From assembly GCA_015039365.1 (NCBI GenBank), contig WION01000229.1:1-64000 (forward strand): a stretch of 64,000 bases of DNA, given 5' to 3'. The notes under the pieces were generated by a model, which saw only the letters and a program-made list of their open reading frames with translations, searched no databases and was not told the origin of the DNA. The position numbers and the translations under genes were made by a program. Positions within the stretch are counted from its first letter, which is position 1; every line of letters starts with the position of its first letter. Origin of the DNA: Amanita rubescens (Eukaryota; Basidiomycota; Agaricomycetes; Agaricales; Amanitaceae). Shown piece by piece: positions 32,627 through 43,146 of the stretch.

Positions 32627-33459
32627 CTAAGACGAACTATCTGTACTGTGTCCCCTGTATTTGTTAAAAGCATTTCTGGCTGCATCTTGCACCCCAGGAT
32701 GATTAATAAATTTCCCAATCAAAGGATGAGCATTGGCGAGCTTTTGCGTAAAGGAATGATTCGCAATTTTGGTGACAACGTCGTTGTTTCCTGCAGTATT
32801 TTCGCCTGGTTTGTCACTTCCGGTGCTATTTGGAGGTTCAGCAGTACCAGTATTCCCAGATGATCCAGCCTGGCTGCCGGATTGCTGGAGTTGGCGTTGT
32901 TGTTGCTCGGCTTGTAGTCGAGCTAATTTTTCGGCGTGTTTGGCTTGCCTGGCTTTGTGTTTAGCATGACGGCTATGGGTCCCACTATCCAGTGTCAGCA
33001 CACCAACCCTACGCAGAAGATAGCGACTCACTGAGCTTCGGCATATTCCCTCTCCATCAATTCATTATCCAATCCGCGTCTTGCCAAATGATTTTCATCC
33101 TCGTCCCAATAACCCCGCGTTTCGATGTCTTCCTGATCCGAGAGATCTCGTGTAGAAATAGTTGCAGTCACAGTCAGGTGCGGCTGTTTCGATGGCTCCA
33201 AGCTATCGACTATTTGATCGTACAGGTCCCTCATTGGGATGAAGCCTGTGCCGATCGGAGGACTTCACCGACAGTCAGTCGCAGAAACAAAAAGATCAAT
33301 GGAAATAACATACTCAGACGCTCGGCGCTGTATAATACCCGGTTCAGAGCGTGGTACGATGTCTGAGGACTCATGTCCATGGGCATTAACAACAGGACGA
33401 GAAAAGACAACCCCCTCCATGGCTAGGAGCGCTGCGAGGACGAATGCGACTTTCAACAT
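32627..33459 (-). CDS. Small secreted protein 4 (intact member)
   Basis: Exon 1 from 33459 encodes a signal peptide (MLKVAFVLAALLAMEGVVFS) and RPVVNAHGHESSDIVPRSE. Exon 2 (about 33028-33234) encodes DLYDQIVDSLEP and the arginine-periodic stretch STRDLSDQEDIETRGYW, then LARRGLDNELMEREY. A 47-base intron with GTGAGT and GATAG joins, in frame, to exon 3. That exon has RHAKHKARQAKHAEKLARLQ, a glutamine-rich run, NSTGSDKPG, the conserved motif LIGKFINHPGVQDAA, and the end TDSSS. Small, hydrophilic after the signal, with no cysteine framework; not a hydrophobin. Unknown function. Its promoter is shared, divergently, with the kinase-like gene at 34.2 kb. Confidence 0.6.
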
Positions 33460-33880
33460 ATGGAAATCGGAACAAGAGAAACCAAATCGGTGGGTGAATG
33501 AGCAATTTAACGAAAGGGAGATTCTGCAAAGCTGGGACGACGACATCAGCCTCGAATCCCCAAGTGTTTGGATGCTTAAACTCACCGACCAGTACTATTA
33601 AGTTGCACGAGAACAGCTGGATTATATAGTGAGTTTATTATGGCCGTCGCGTGAACCGAGGCGAAGGCACTCACCGACCAGCGCTTTCTTTCGATGCAAA
33701 GGGAAGAGAATGAAAGGAACCTTAATGGAAACCGGTAACCTTATTTATATGTCGGATTAAATTATAAATAATCATCGACATCACTGGCACACGCATCGGT
33801 TGCCATCAAGGAAATCTCAAGTCCGAGTTATTATTCAAATGCTGTGTATCCACAGCTGGAACGCCAGCATATTGTCTGGT
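32993..33880. repeat. Tandem duplication unit, right copy (contains gene 4 exons 1-2 and promoter)
   Basis: Direct repeat of 31737-32615. Differences are a few substitutions, plus an insertion of about 25 bases near 33766-33790 (AATTATAAATAATCATCGACATC) and a short deletion near 33842. Confidence 0.75.
33581..33684 (-). promoter_or_regulatory. Paired 5' splice-donor motif upstream of small secreted protein 4
   Basis: GTACTGGTCG|GTGAG (33581-33595) and GCGCTGGTCG|GTGAG (33670-33684), minus strand, 89 bases apart, as in gene 3. The inner copy again follows CTTAATAG. Confidence 0.5.
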
Positions 33881-34185
33881 AGGGTACTTGGAAGAAGTCA
33901 AAAACTGAACTCATTCAAGTTACTCGCTTCACAAAGAAGGCTGGATTAGTCATCCAGGTGCAGTAACCAATAACTCCGATTCCTGTGCACGAAGCCGTGC
34001 CGTCAATCGACAGCCGTTGATGCAGTGGGCGCCGGGAGGACCCCTGAAAACTCCCTATGAGGCCTGATAGAGGATAAAAACCTTGGGCGAAAACTTTGGC
34101 GCGACGGTAAAGGGAAGTTGTTTGTAAATTGTATCTATGTACCGTTGGACTCACCTTGCTGTTTCAGCAAGGTAAGGTCCTAGCA

Positions 34186-35303
34186 ATGATGTTCCCAACT
34201 TACAAGTACAAATTATCCAGCTTATCTTCAATAGAAGACATTGAGTTGTATCAACCTGACAGATTTCATCCGGTCTCGATTGGCGATATCTACGCCAACG
34301 GTCGGTACAAAATACTGCACAGGTTGGGTTACGGGGGTTCGTCTACTGTATGGCTCGCGCGAGACCTGCGGCCGCAGCCAGGTGATTCGGACACTCTGGT
34401 CGCTTTGAAGGTTCTTTCTGGCTATGATTCCGCCAACCCGACGGACGAGATCCCAGACATTTTTGTCCCCGATAAGCTTGATGTCTTCGCTAGTGCCACG
34501 CGTAACCCCGCTTCTCAAAATTTCCTAGCCGTAAAGGACTACTTCACAATGGAAGGGCCAAATGGAAAGCACATGTGCATTGTTACTCAATTTGTTGGAG
34601 CGAGTGTACTTTCTATGGGATCCAGGATACCTGGGAGCGGGCGGCTCCGAGGCGATTTGGCGAGGAAGGTGGCAAAGCAAACTGCTGACGTGGTGGAGCT
34701 CATGCATTCCGCGGGACTTGTACATGGAGGTTCGTCATATTTACAGCTATGTCGAAAGTGAACTGCTAAACTCCCCTCAGATTTAACAACATCCAACGTC
34801 CTTTTCCAGGTCTCACCCCGGGCCCGCAGATGGTCCGACGAGGAAGTCTACTCGATGCTAGGTGATTCTCGCTATTCAATTCATTTCTCCCTCCTGAATC
34901 TTCGGTTTTACAGGATATAGTTAGTACGTTGGGTAAGCTACCAGAACCTTGGTGGAGCAAATTCGAGAAGCGTCACGTGTGGTTTGAGGAGAATGGCGAA
35001 CCGAAGGTTCAGGTGAACGGCGAGCCGACGTTTCCAGCGAGAAGGACCTCTATCCGAAAGTTGTTGCAAACGATTGGAGATTATGATAATGAGGGGGTGG
35101 ATAGTGTGAGACACGGGCCCATGATGGAGCCTCCTGGGACGCGGCTTGAAGAAGATGAGCTTGAGCTTTTGAGCAACCTATTAGAGAAGATGCTCAGGTA
35201 TCAGCCAGAGAAAAGAATCACGATAAAAGAGGTGGTACGGCATCCTTGGTTTGGGTACACACCACGGTCAGGGATGCGTTTCGACAGTTGTGAAATAGCT
35301 TAA
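34186..35303 (+). CDS. SRPK-like protein kinase homologue lacking the DFG-APE core
   Basis: The N-lobe is well kept: GRYKILHRLGYGGSSTVWLA (glycine loop), VALKVL (ATP Lys), LARKVAKQTADVVELMHSAG. After an intron comes the catalytic loop VHGDLTTSNVLF. In active relatives about 100 residues follow with the DFG Mg site, the activation segment and the APE-like motif. Here the text goes from WSDEEVYSML through an intron (about 34861-34918) straight to STLGKLPEPWWSKFEKRHVW, then LRYQPEKRITIKEVVRHPWF at the C-terminus. The join keeps the frame when the acceptor GATATAG is used. The protein therefore probably cannot phosphorylate. It is either a pseudokinase or a decaying gene. Fungal SRPK-like kinases are commonly expanded. 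The start is the first of two adjacent Met codons; an upstream exon is possible. Confidence 0.65.
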
Positions 35304-36175
35304 GGGTTTGTACGGTCTTTAACTTTTCGCTATCATCCTGGGCCCTACGCGCTGTTCATGCGCGCATGTTATATCAAATACCAACCCTCTCGATTATTTT
35401 CGTGGAAAATATCGAAAAAAGCGGCGAGTTCTACATGCGACATTCGTTATAGGCAAATTGCAGGGGTTTACTCGTATTGTTTCGGGGTAGTCTGGTTAGT
35501 ATGTACTAGCCCAAGGCATGGCCATGGATGCGCTTTGCTTGGACAATGGATACTTATTGTCCTAGTAATTGCTCAAGAATGCGATTTATAAAATGAAAGC
35601 TGTGGACCAACTGGCCAACAAGGCGAAATAGGTTGCTCCGTTCGCAGAGTCTTCAAACCGCCGCTGACCTCCATGACTGTGCTTGAGATGCCCGCCTGGC
35701 TCAACAGTGTTGCGCTTGGAGTAAAACTAGGCCGAGCAGCGACTTAAGCGACCGTGAGTTCGCTCGTTCGTCGGACGACCGCGACGACAAAATTGTAAAG
35801 GTGGCATGCTCGCCTTCTGACTATTACTAGGCATTCTTTCATTCTCGAGGGCAGGCGGAATCCAAGGATCGAAGAGACGCCCCATTCGCCTCTTGCCATC
35901 GCCGTTCTCCTTTTACAAGGGCCTTAGGGGCATCATTACAATCAATACTGATAATCGGTCATGGGGTTGGGAAATGGGAAATGTACTGTGGAAACGACGG
36001 ACCGACACCGGAGCATCAATCTTGCGGATTTCGCATCAAGAGTATCGTACTTATCTGAAACTGCAATTTACCAGGTATGTAAGTAGAAGGCGGAGACCAA
36101 TATAGCAGTAAATATAACACCAACGTAAAAAAAAAAACAGCAAGGAAAACAGCTAACGTACAGCCCCGATGCACA
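35304..36175. other. Intergenic region between kinase-like gene and HRP1-type gene
   Basis: Convergent ends of two genes. No supportable exon on either strand; the small plus-strand frames at 35358-35591 and 35893-36105 have no family features. Presumably 3' UTRs. Confidence 0.4.
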
Positions 36176-38513
36176 TCACCTAGCATATGGATGGAAACTA
36201 TGTTGCCCTCGCGATGTGACACGCGCTGGACCTCCTGCATTCATACCCATCCGGTTCATACCACCCATACCACCAGCCATAGCCCCCATCCCCGCTCTCA
36301 TCCCCATTCCCATATTTCCACCCATACCACCCATACCGCCCATACCACCCATCCCAGCACCAACGCCCATCCCGCCAACGCCCATACCAGGCGCCCCCAT
36401 CGGGCCCATTCCCAGCCTCATCGGCCCCATATTCCCCATCGCACCCGCACCCATCATCCCCATCCCCCCACCCATCATATTATTCATCCCTGCCATGCCC
36501 GCACCCATCATGTTATTCATCCCACCCATCCCCATCCCCATCATGGCCATCGGATTCATCCCCATCATTGGCATACCACCACCCATCATAGGCATCTGAT
36601 TCATACCACGCTGGAACATCATCGCCATAGGATTAGGTTGCTGAGGCGTAAACGGTATGTTCATCGGCGTATTCCGATTCTGTGAGGCATCATTGAACAT
36701 CCCTGCGTTCTGCCCCCCATTCCGGTTTTGATCCCGTTGGCTACGCGGTTGTGCCATCTTAACCTCAATCTGTGGGGTAACGGAACTCAATCAATGTCTG
36801 CACCACAAACAAGCGCAAGATCGTTCACAAACCTGCTTGTCGTCAAGAATCAAGCCAATCTTGCCCACCAACTGCTCCGCATTGCCTCCATCCTCAAACG
36901 TGACAAATCCAAACCCTTTTGATCGTCCACTCTCTCGGTCGACCATCACCGTGGCATCGACCACCTTGCCATATGTAGAGAAAAACTCTTTCATGGATTC
37001 GGCAGTTGTGGAGGGCGCAAGCCCACCGACAAAGTATCGCGTGTTCCGTAGGTGCTCTTCCCTAGGAATCGCACGTTTAGGATCAATCTACAGATGCCTC
37101 ATCAACACGGGCCACGTATAAAGCATCCACAAAACAAAACACACCTGTTTTCCATCCAGAAAATGCTCCCGGCCAACAACTAAATTGACAGCATTAGGAT
37201 CTTCAAAAGTCAAGAACGCAAATCCTCTAGATGTCCCACTCGCATCTCGCATGATGGTGCAGGCGTCAACCTTTGAGACGTGTAAACGTGTTAGAACGAA
37301 TTCTTAAAGCGACTCCGGATAGACGGTAAAGCATGAAGGCTATACCTTTCCAAACTGTGAAAAATAATCCCTTAAACCTTCTGCTCGCGGGCAAAAGGGA
37401 ACAGGGAATCGAGTCGAAAGAGGGGAGGAACATAACAAGCATTGATTAGCGGTATGTAAAGGTATGCATCGTAGCAAGGAGATAATATACCGTCTGTTGT
37501 GTCCCAGTTTAGACCACCAATGAACATTTTGCTACATGTCCAGATCGTAAGCGTAGGTGGAAGTAAGATAGATAGTTTTAGTCGAGTCGTGTAGGTCCAA
37601 GTAGTCGAGTGGGTGTTTCCAAAGAGCAAAGAGAAAAAGAGGTCGTAAGCGATATCAGTATCCAGTCAGACCCAGAATCAAGATGAAAACATGGCCAATC
37701 AACAGGCAGCGCGGACAAGTCAGATAGCGACAATGACACAGGTAGACCGACAAGACAGGTATCGAGATGAGCATATCATATGTCGTATCGTAGCTGTACC
37801 ATCTGTTTTTCGCCGTAGGAGAGACGTGCTATGCGAACGAGAACAAAAACAACGGGGAAAAAAATAACCACCGGCGCGTGAAGCACATATGACCGTAACA
37901 AGGTAGCCCGACCGCTTTCATGGACAAAGCAGTGCGAGAAATTCAACAATGTGGCATTAGCAACGTACTCACCCAGCATCGTGCATTTCCGAGGGCTTCT
38001 TGCCAAAGACAGAGTCGCCGGAAGTCGTCCCCTCGTGCGTTGCAATTTTCGAGGTCGCAATCCTCTGCTGCCGCTCCTGGCTTGGAGTTTGCTGGTAGGC
38101 TGAAAATTGTCGAGCAATTTGTGCGGAATAGGATAGTGTATTTGATGACGTGGATCTTGGAGATGCGGATTTAGCTGGTAGTGACCCGTTAGATTGAGTA
38201 GGTGACGGAGCAGTGGTAGAGGCGGAACTGGTTGTTCCCACCGCTCTTGCTGGCAGTTCGTAGGGTTTGGCATCCGAATTAGTTCTCGTTCTGTTTCCCT
38301 CCGTTTGAGATACATTGTCTTGTTGTTCTGTCTCCCCCATGTATTGAGCGCCGTCTTCAAGTTCCTCCTCTACTTCGTCGTTGAGCGGAACTGCATATTC
38401 GTTGTCGTCTTCCCCGTATATGTCTACATCGGTTCTCAGCCTTAAGGTCGATGTACTAATGACAGCATACACTCACCGCCGTAAATGTCTGAGTCCAAGG
38501 CTGCCTTCGACAT
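36176..38513 (-). CDS. Two-RRM hnRNP-type RNA-binding protein (Hrp1/Nab4-like)
   Basis: Tandem RRMs of the Hrp1/DAZAP/Musashi kind, which in yeast bind the UA-rich efficiency element for mRNA 3'-end formation and export. A short first exon, MSKAALDSDIYG (38513), leads to an acidic and Ser/Thr-rich region with YGEDDNEYAVPLNDE. A ~425-base intron precedes RRM1: KMFIGGLNWDTT (RNP2), then RGFAFLTFEDPNAV (RNP1), then the conserved linker KQIDPKRAIPREEH. RRM2 has RYFVGGLAPSTT and SKGFGFVTFEDG. The C-terminal ~170 residues are Met/Gly-rich (repeats of GMGG, MNNMMG) and end SFHPYAR. Low complexity of this sort promotes condensate formation in related proteins. Intron positions are inferred. Confidence 0.85.
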
Positions 38514-38642
38514 TGGGTAGTTGTCCTGGTGGAGGTGCTGGGATGGGTGAGGCGGTGGACGAAAAGGCCAGGTTTATGTGGAGCGGCGACCCTGAGCTCC
38601 ACGTGACTGTACGTGCATATTGTGATGTGACCGACTGTACAG

Positions 38643-41619
38643 CTACGCTACGTACTTGAACTTATTCTTATCGTCTGGGCTCCTCTCCAAGTAATCAGAT
38701 TCAACCAACGCATCAATCCGCTTCTTTATCTGATCCACATTGGGCTTGAAATGACTAGACACCGCATCAATGGTTGCAATCTTGAGCTGCTCGAATGAGA
38801 GCTCCTTGCGCGCTTTCATTATCCGAACAATAGCAGCGTCAAGGTAGTGTTTTCTGTCACCCTCGATAGCCATATTAGTACGTTTTGATTCTTCTGGCTG
38901 TAGAAGGCCTCGTAAGTTTTACTGTCGGATAATACGAAATAGTACTGAACGCACCGAAATCTTCGCCTGGATTGAGCTGATGTGAACTTTCGACCTCGCG
39001 TCTTCAAAGTCAGCATTGAACCGGAATACATCTCCATCATTCACATCACGTCCTACTGGAATCTTCCTCAGCACCCTTATTTTCCCGCAAGCTAAACTTT
39101 GAAGTGTACGCCTCAAGTCCCCGTCATCTGCGGAGAGTTTTGAACGAGTGCACACCATGACAAAGAAAATGTTGACGAACCCATTCTGACTTGTTCTTTG
39201 ATATCCGAAAACGGTATTTCCGTCGTTTCGTTGAACAAGAGCAAAATTACGGCTTGGTACAAGCTCACAGACAGCTCCTTTATCCCGGGGTCAAACCGCG
39301 CAATCAAACTAGCCGTTCCGAGTGCATGGTCCCAATCCAGAACGTGTTGAGCGTGTTTTACCTTATAATAGGTGCCAAATGCTGTTAGATCAGCTTGCAT
39401 CTGCGTACGAACCAATCAGTGATGCATCCGCGGAGCGTAAACAAGAGACTGACCCCAGGAGGCAAATCGATCCCGCTTTTTGGCACGGTAAATGGCCAAG
39501 CGCTCCTTTGAAGCACCATAACTATAAGTTTCTGCCCGGAGCTCTCAAGTGCGAGCTTATCATGATATTCCCTCATGATCTCCTTGGACAACGCGAGATC
39601 CTTGAACATATCTTCGCCCATTCCAAACTCGGGATCGTACTCTGCAACTGCGTCAATATCTGCTATGACAAATAACCGAGTACTTACTCTGTTTCAACTT
39701 CCTAATCATTCCCTTCTCGAAATCGTCCGATGCACTTCGTCCGAGCAACAACCGCTTGGCCAATGCACGATGATAAAACGACCTAAACACGTCTTTATCA
39801 TCCGTGAACCTGTACAATGCCAAAACCTTGTCCAGATCCGATTCATACGCCCAGTCGCTTGCTTGTCCCTGCCCTTTCCTCATCGCCTGGTCCAGATGCT
39901 TCGCGATCTGCTCTGCCGGAGCCAACCTCCGAGCTTTGAATCCGAGAGCAAACGCGTCAGACAGGGCATAAACGAACTCTTTATTGGGCACTTTGGGTGG
40001 AATGGCACTGGTGGACGGCGCTGGAAGGGACGAAGTAGGTTCAGAAGTCGTTATGGACACGTCCTTTGGTTCGTCAACAAAGGCGGTGTTTATAATTTGA
40101 TCTGCAAGATCTTTGAGGTCCAAAAGGCGTTGAACCATTTCTTCATCTTGGGCTTGATCTTTGACGATTTCGGCTACAGACGTCTAGTTGGATGATAAGC
40201 AAAACGTACTTCAAAGGGAAAGGAGACGTACCTGTATATACTTCTTGAACGATGCGCAGAGCGCCTTGGTGCCATCTACACGCGCGAATAAGGCATACAT
40301 GGACCCGAGTGTCTCGACATCTCTACGTCCCATATATATAGAAACGGCTGGATATAGGTATTAGTTAACTCCGACCACGGAAAGTAGATACTTACTTTCG
40401 TTGGCCAACCAATCGATGCGATTCGTCCACAAGGCCACTTCGGTCACTTTGCGCACAAGACTCCAACTACAGATAGGGAGTATCTTTGCCCGCTTAATCT
40501 CTTCCTCGAGCCGCAACCTCCTATTCCGGAAGAAATCGGGAGCATCATCTTTCATCGTCTTGGAAAGTCTTTCGGATTCCTCTTCATAGAACTTGCGTGT
40601 AACTTCAACGTAACGGTCTTCGAATAAGTTATACTTGTGATAAATGAGAAGCTGCTTGATAAGGAGTGGGATTAGATCTCTCTCGTCATGCTTAAGCCTG
40701 CTACGTCGTCAGCAAAAGAATGGTACGAACCACATGAAGTACCTGAGAGACCGTTCCCAGTTTACCCAGCTTTCAATGTCTGCCCGGAGGCGGTCAACGA
40801 TTGGCTGATTGTCGAAAATGCGGGTGTTGAAGATTGAGAATGCCAGCTCGCTATGGCCGAGATTTAACCAAACCATAAACTCAATCACGGATTATTGTAT
40901 ACGCACCGTATGTGTGCTACACTGCGAGCTTTAACAACATATACTTGATCCAGATAAGTAAGGAGGGACTTAAGAAGGTCCTGATCATGTCGCAGTCCAA
41001 TTTCAGCTGATATACGCGAACCTCAAAATTTTGTACACACCGTCTGCATATTGAACCATTCGCATACATCGACGAAATGACGTATCCATTCTATTCCTTT
41101 GACGTCTAGCTGGGTAAGAATTTTGCTCAATTGCCCCGTACAGCGTTCAAACTCCAATTTAAGCGTATCATAAAGACCTTCGCCTTTATCTTCCACGAGA
41201 ACAATCGAACGACAGGCATTGTAAATTGTCTCGTATGTAGCTGGAATGATTTCTGGGTGTTCCTTGGTTAAGATAATGCGGATGCAGCGATGGAGGAGGG
41301 CAAGTTGAGTCTGTGGTAGAACGGGCTTCTCGTCTGCAACTTTGTTCCGTCAGTGAAACATGAAATCCTCTAAATGGAGACACATACGACGAGAGCCAAT
41401 GATTTCAATCTTTATGGGACCTTTTGAGGTCTTTGGCTGCTGGGATTTCGAATTTGGCCTAGATGCTGTGGCAGAGTCAGAGTCGGTGTCGAGACGTGGA
41501 ACCTTGCGACTAATAGATGCCGATGCATCGTATAGCGTGTCGTTTACTGCAGTTGGACGTAAAGAGGTGAATCCATTGGAGGTTTGAGGAAGTGAGAGAA
41601 GTGAGAACAGGATCGACAT
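38643..41619 (-). CDS. CUL4: Cullin 4 scaffold of CRL4 ubiquitin ligases
   Basis: The Met at 41619 starts a ~75-residue N-terminal extension with a basic patch (SKSQQPKTSKGPIKIEIIGS), followed by cullin repeats over many short exons. The cullin homology domain has AKRLLLGRSASDDFEKGMI and then DLRRTLQSLACGKIRVL (closest in my memory to CUL4). The neddylation winged helix has HYLDAAIVRIMKARKEL, with the NEDD8 acceptor Lys in the MK, and the end is DYLERSPDDKNKFKYVA. CUL4 joins DDB1-type adaptors at its N-terminus and RBX1 at its C-terminus. CSN7, part of the complex that removes NEDD8, is encoded in the same window. The stop lies 129 bp upstream of the Hrp1-like start on the same strand. Confidence 0.87.
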
Positions 41620-42119
41620 GTTGGTCAGTATCTACAAATCCGGGTCCATTGAAAAGTTCTCACGAGAGTCGATCTTGGAGCCATAAGAAATGTGGTACCG
41701 TGAAAGAAGAGTTTGAAAGAACTCATGAATATATAATAGCAATTGTGTTAAGTACCGCTAATGGCCTCATCAACAATCTCAGAATGCCATGAATGCGGAA
41801 AAATCACGGACTCTCCCCAGTACGCCGCTTTCGAAACCGCTGATCGAGCCCCGTTCACACAGCCCATAGAACTCAATTTTCATGAGATCCGGAGGGCTTT
41901 CAAAGTGGTGAGATACCAGCGATATCATTGAACGGTGTGTGTGCGAGATACATCGTGAATGTCTACTTCGCCGAGCTACATCCCCACTCGGTAAGAAACG
42001 ACGAGCGAGACGAGCATATATGCTGGCCAGTCACTATGATCCTTCTAAAAGAAACAGTCAGAACCAGTGACAACCACCATCTTACGCTAGGCCGAACTTG
42101 GGCATCGCACTGAATGTAC

Positions 42120-42640
42120 GGTGTGTGCCGTGTCAATTTGGTATCAGTATCACCATCCCAGAACAGGGAGGAAAAAATGCACTCTATCAAATACCAGTCA
42201 GCAATCTAGTAGTTCTGTACGACAAGAACAGAATGCCCCTCGTATGTTAGTCCAGGCCTCAACACCGGCTGACTTGGAGGAGAAGAATCTCTGTAGACCA
42301 CACTGGATACCAGCAAGTGTTCACACCCCAGTATGTGGACCATCCAAACCAATTACATCACAGATTCGAATCGACTTTGCGTCGATTCGAATCTGTGGGG
42401 TGTTACAAGCTGAACGACGAACAGTCAATTCACCCCGGAAGTGTCATATGGTGCGTTACTACGAACACCTCAGAGGCAGGACATTAACTTGGCACGGGCA
42501 GACGTCATCCAGACGCTCGGCCGTTGGCCAGCGGTGCGATGCACCGATAACACCGATAGGGCAATCGTAACCGTAGATTCGCTGACTGAACACTTACCAT
42601 GATGGTAGTTGATGAAAGAGACCAAAATCCAAATTCAGGT
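42120..42640. repeat. Dispersed repeat, copy A
   Basis: Shares collinear blocks with 48955-49480: CCTCGTATGT.RGTCCAGGCCTC, GAGGAGA..ATCTCTGTAGACCA, ACACCTCAGAGGC, GCGATGCACCGA and ACACCGATAGGGC, the last before ACTTACCATSRTGTAGTTGAT. About 0.5 kb, direct orientation, moderately diverged, with no coding capacity. It carries an extra hairpin (42359-42397) absent from copy B. Class unknown; perhaps a solo terminal repeat or non-autonomous element. Confidence 0.55.
42359..42397. repeat. Perfect 17-bp inverted repeat with 5-base loop
   Basis: Arms CACAGATTCGAATCGAC (42359-42375) and GTCGATTCGAATCTGTG (42381-42397) are exact reverse complements around TTTGC. Each arm itself contains the palindrome ATTCGAAT. 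It would form a stable hairpin or cruciform. No gene is near enough for an obvious terminator role. Confidence 0.85.
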
Positions 42641-43146
42641 TATAACTCCGCGGCATTCACACGCTCCAAGAGTAATAGTAATTACCTTATGTAGTATCGA
42701 GCTCGCGTCCTCTATACCAACTTAGCGCCGTACATACAATAGTACGTGCATCGTCTGCGTATGCAACAAAATCCTGCAACCTTCAACAAGATGTTTGCGA
42801 GGCCAGAACCCGTCTTTCCCAGGCAATTGATGTTGCCATCTCGGGTCCGGATACACGCTCTCTCTCCTTTGGTGGAACTTACCACCGCTACTTGCTCCCA
42901 CCACTTGAGATGTCTGAAGAGCAGAGACGTTCTCATGCAGCCACAGTGGCTCAGCTCATTATCTAAAAGTTTGCAATCACAATTTCACATTGAAAGAAGA
43001 TTTACAGCTACGCCAGGTCTACAACACAATCTATCTCCAACCAGGTTGCAAAAGAGTCAAAATTTGCAAACTAATGTTACCTGCGGGAGCGGAGCAAACT
43101 TGTACAACACTAAGCATCGACCCGTAAGCGCAACTGCCGGAAGGAG

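Noticed and set aside
36191..36685. Plus-strand frame rich in His-Pro-Thr repeats, and another rich in Ile-Pro
   Set aside because: Opposite-strand shadows of the Met/Gly-rich tail of the Hrp1-like protein.
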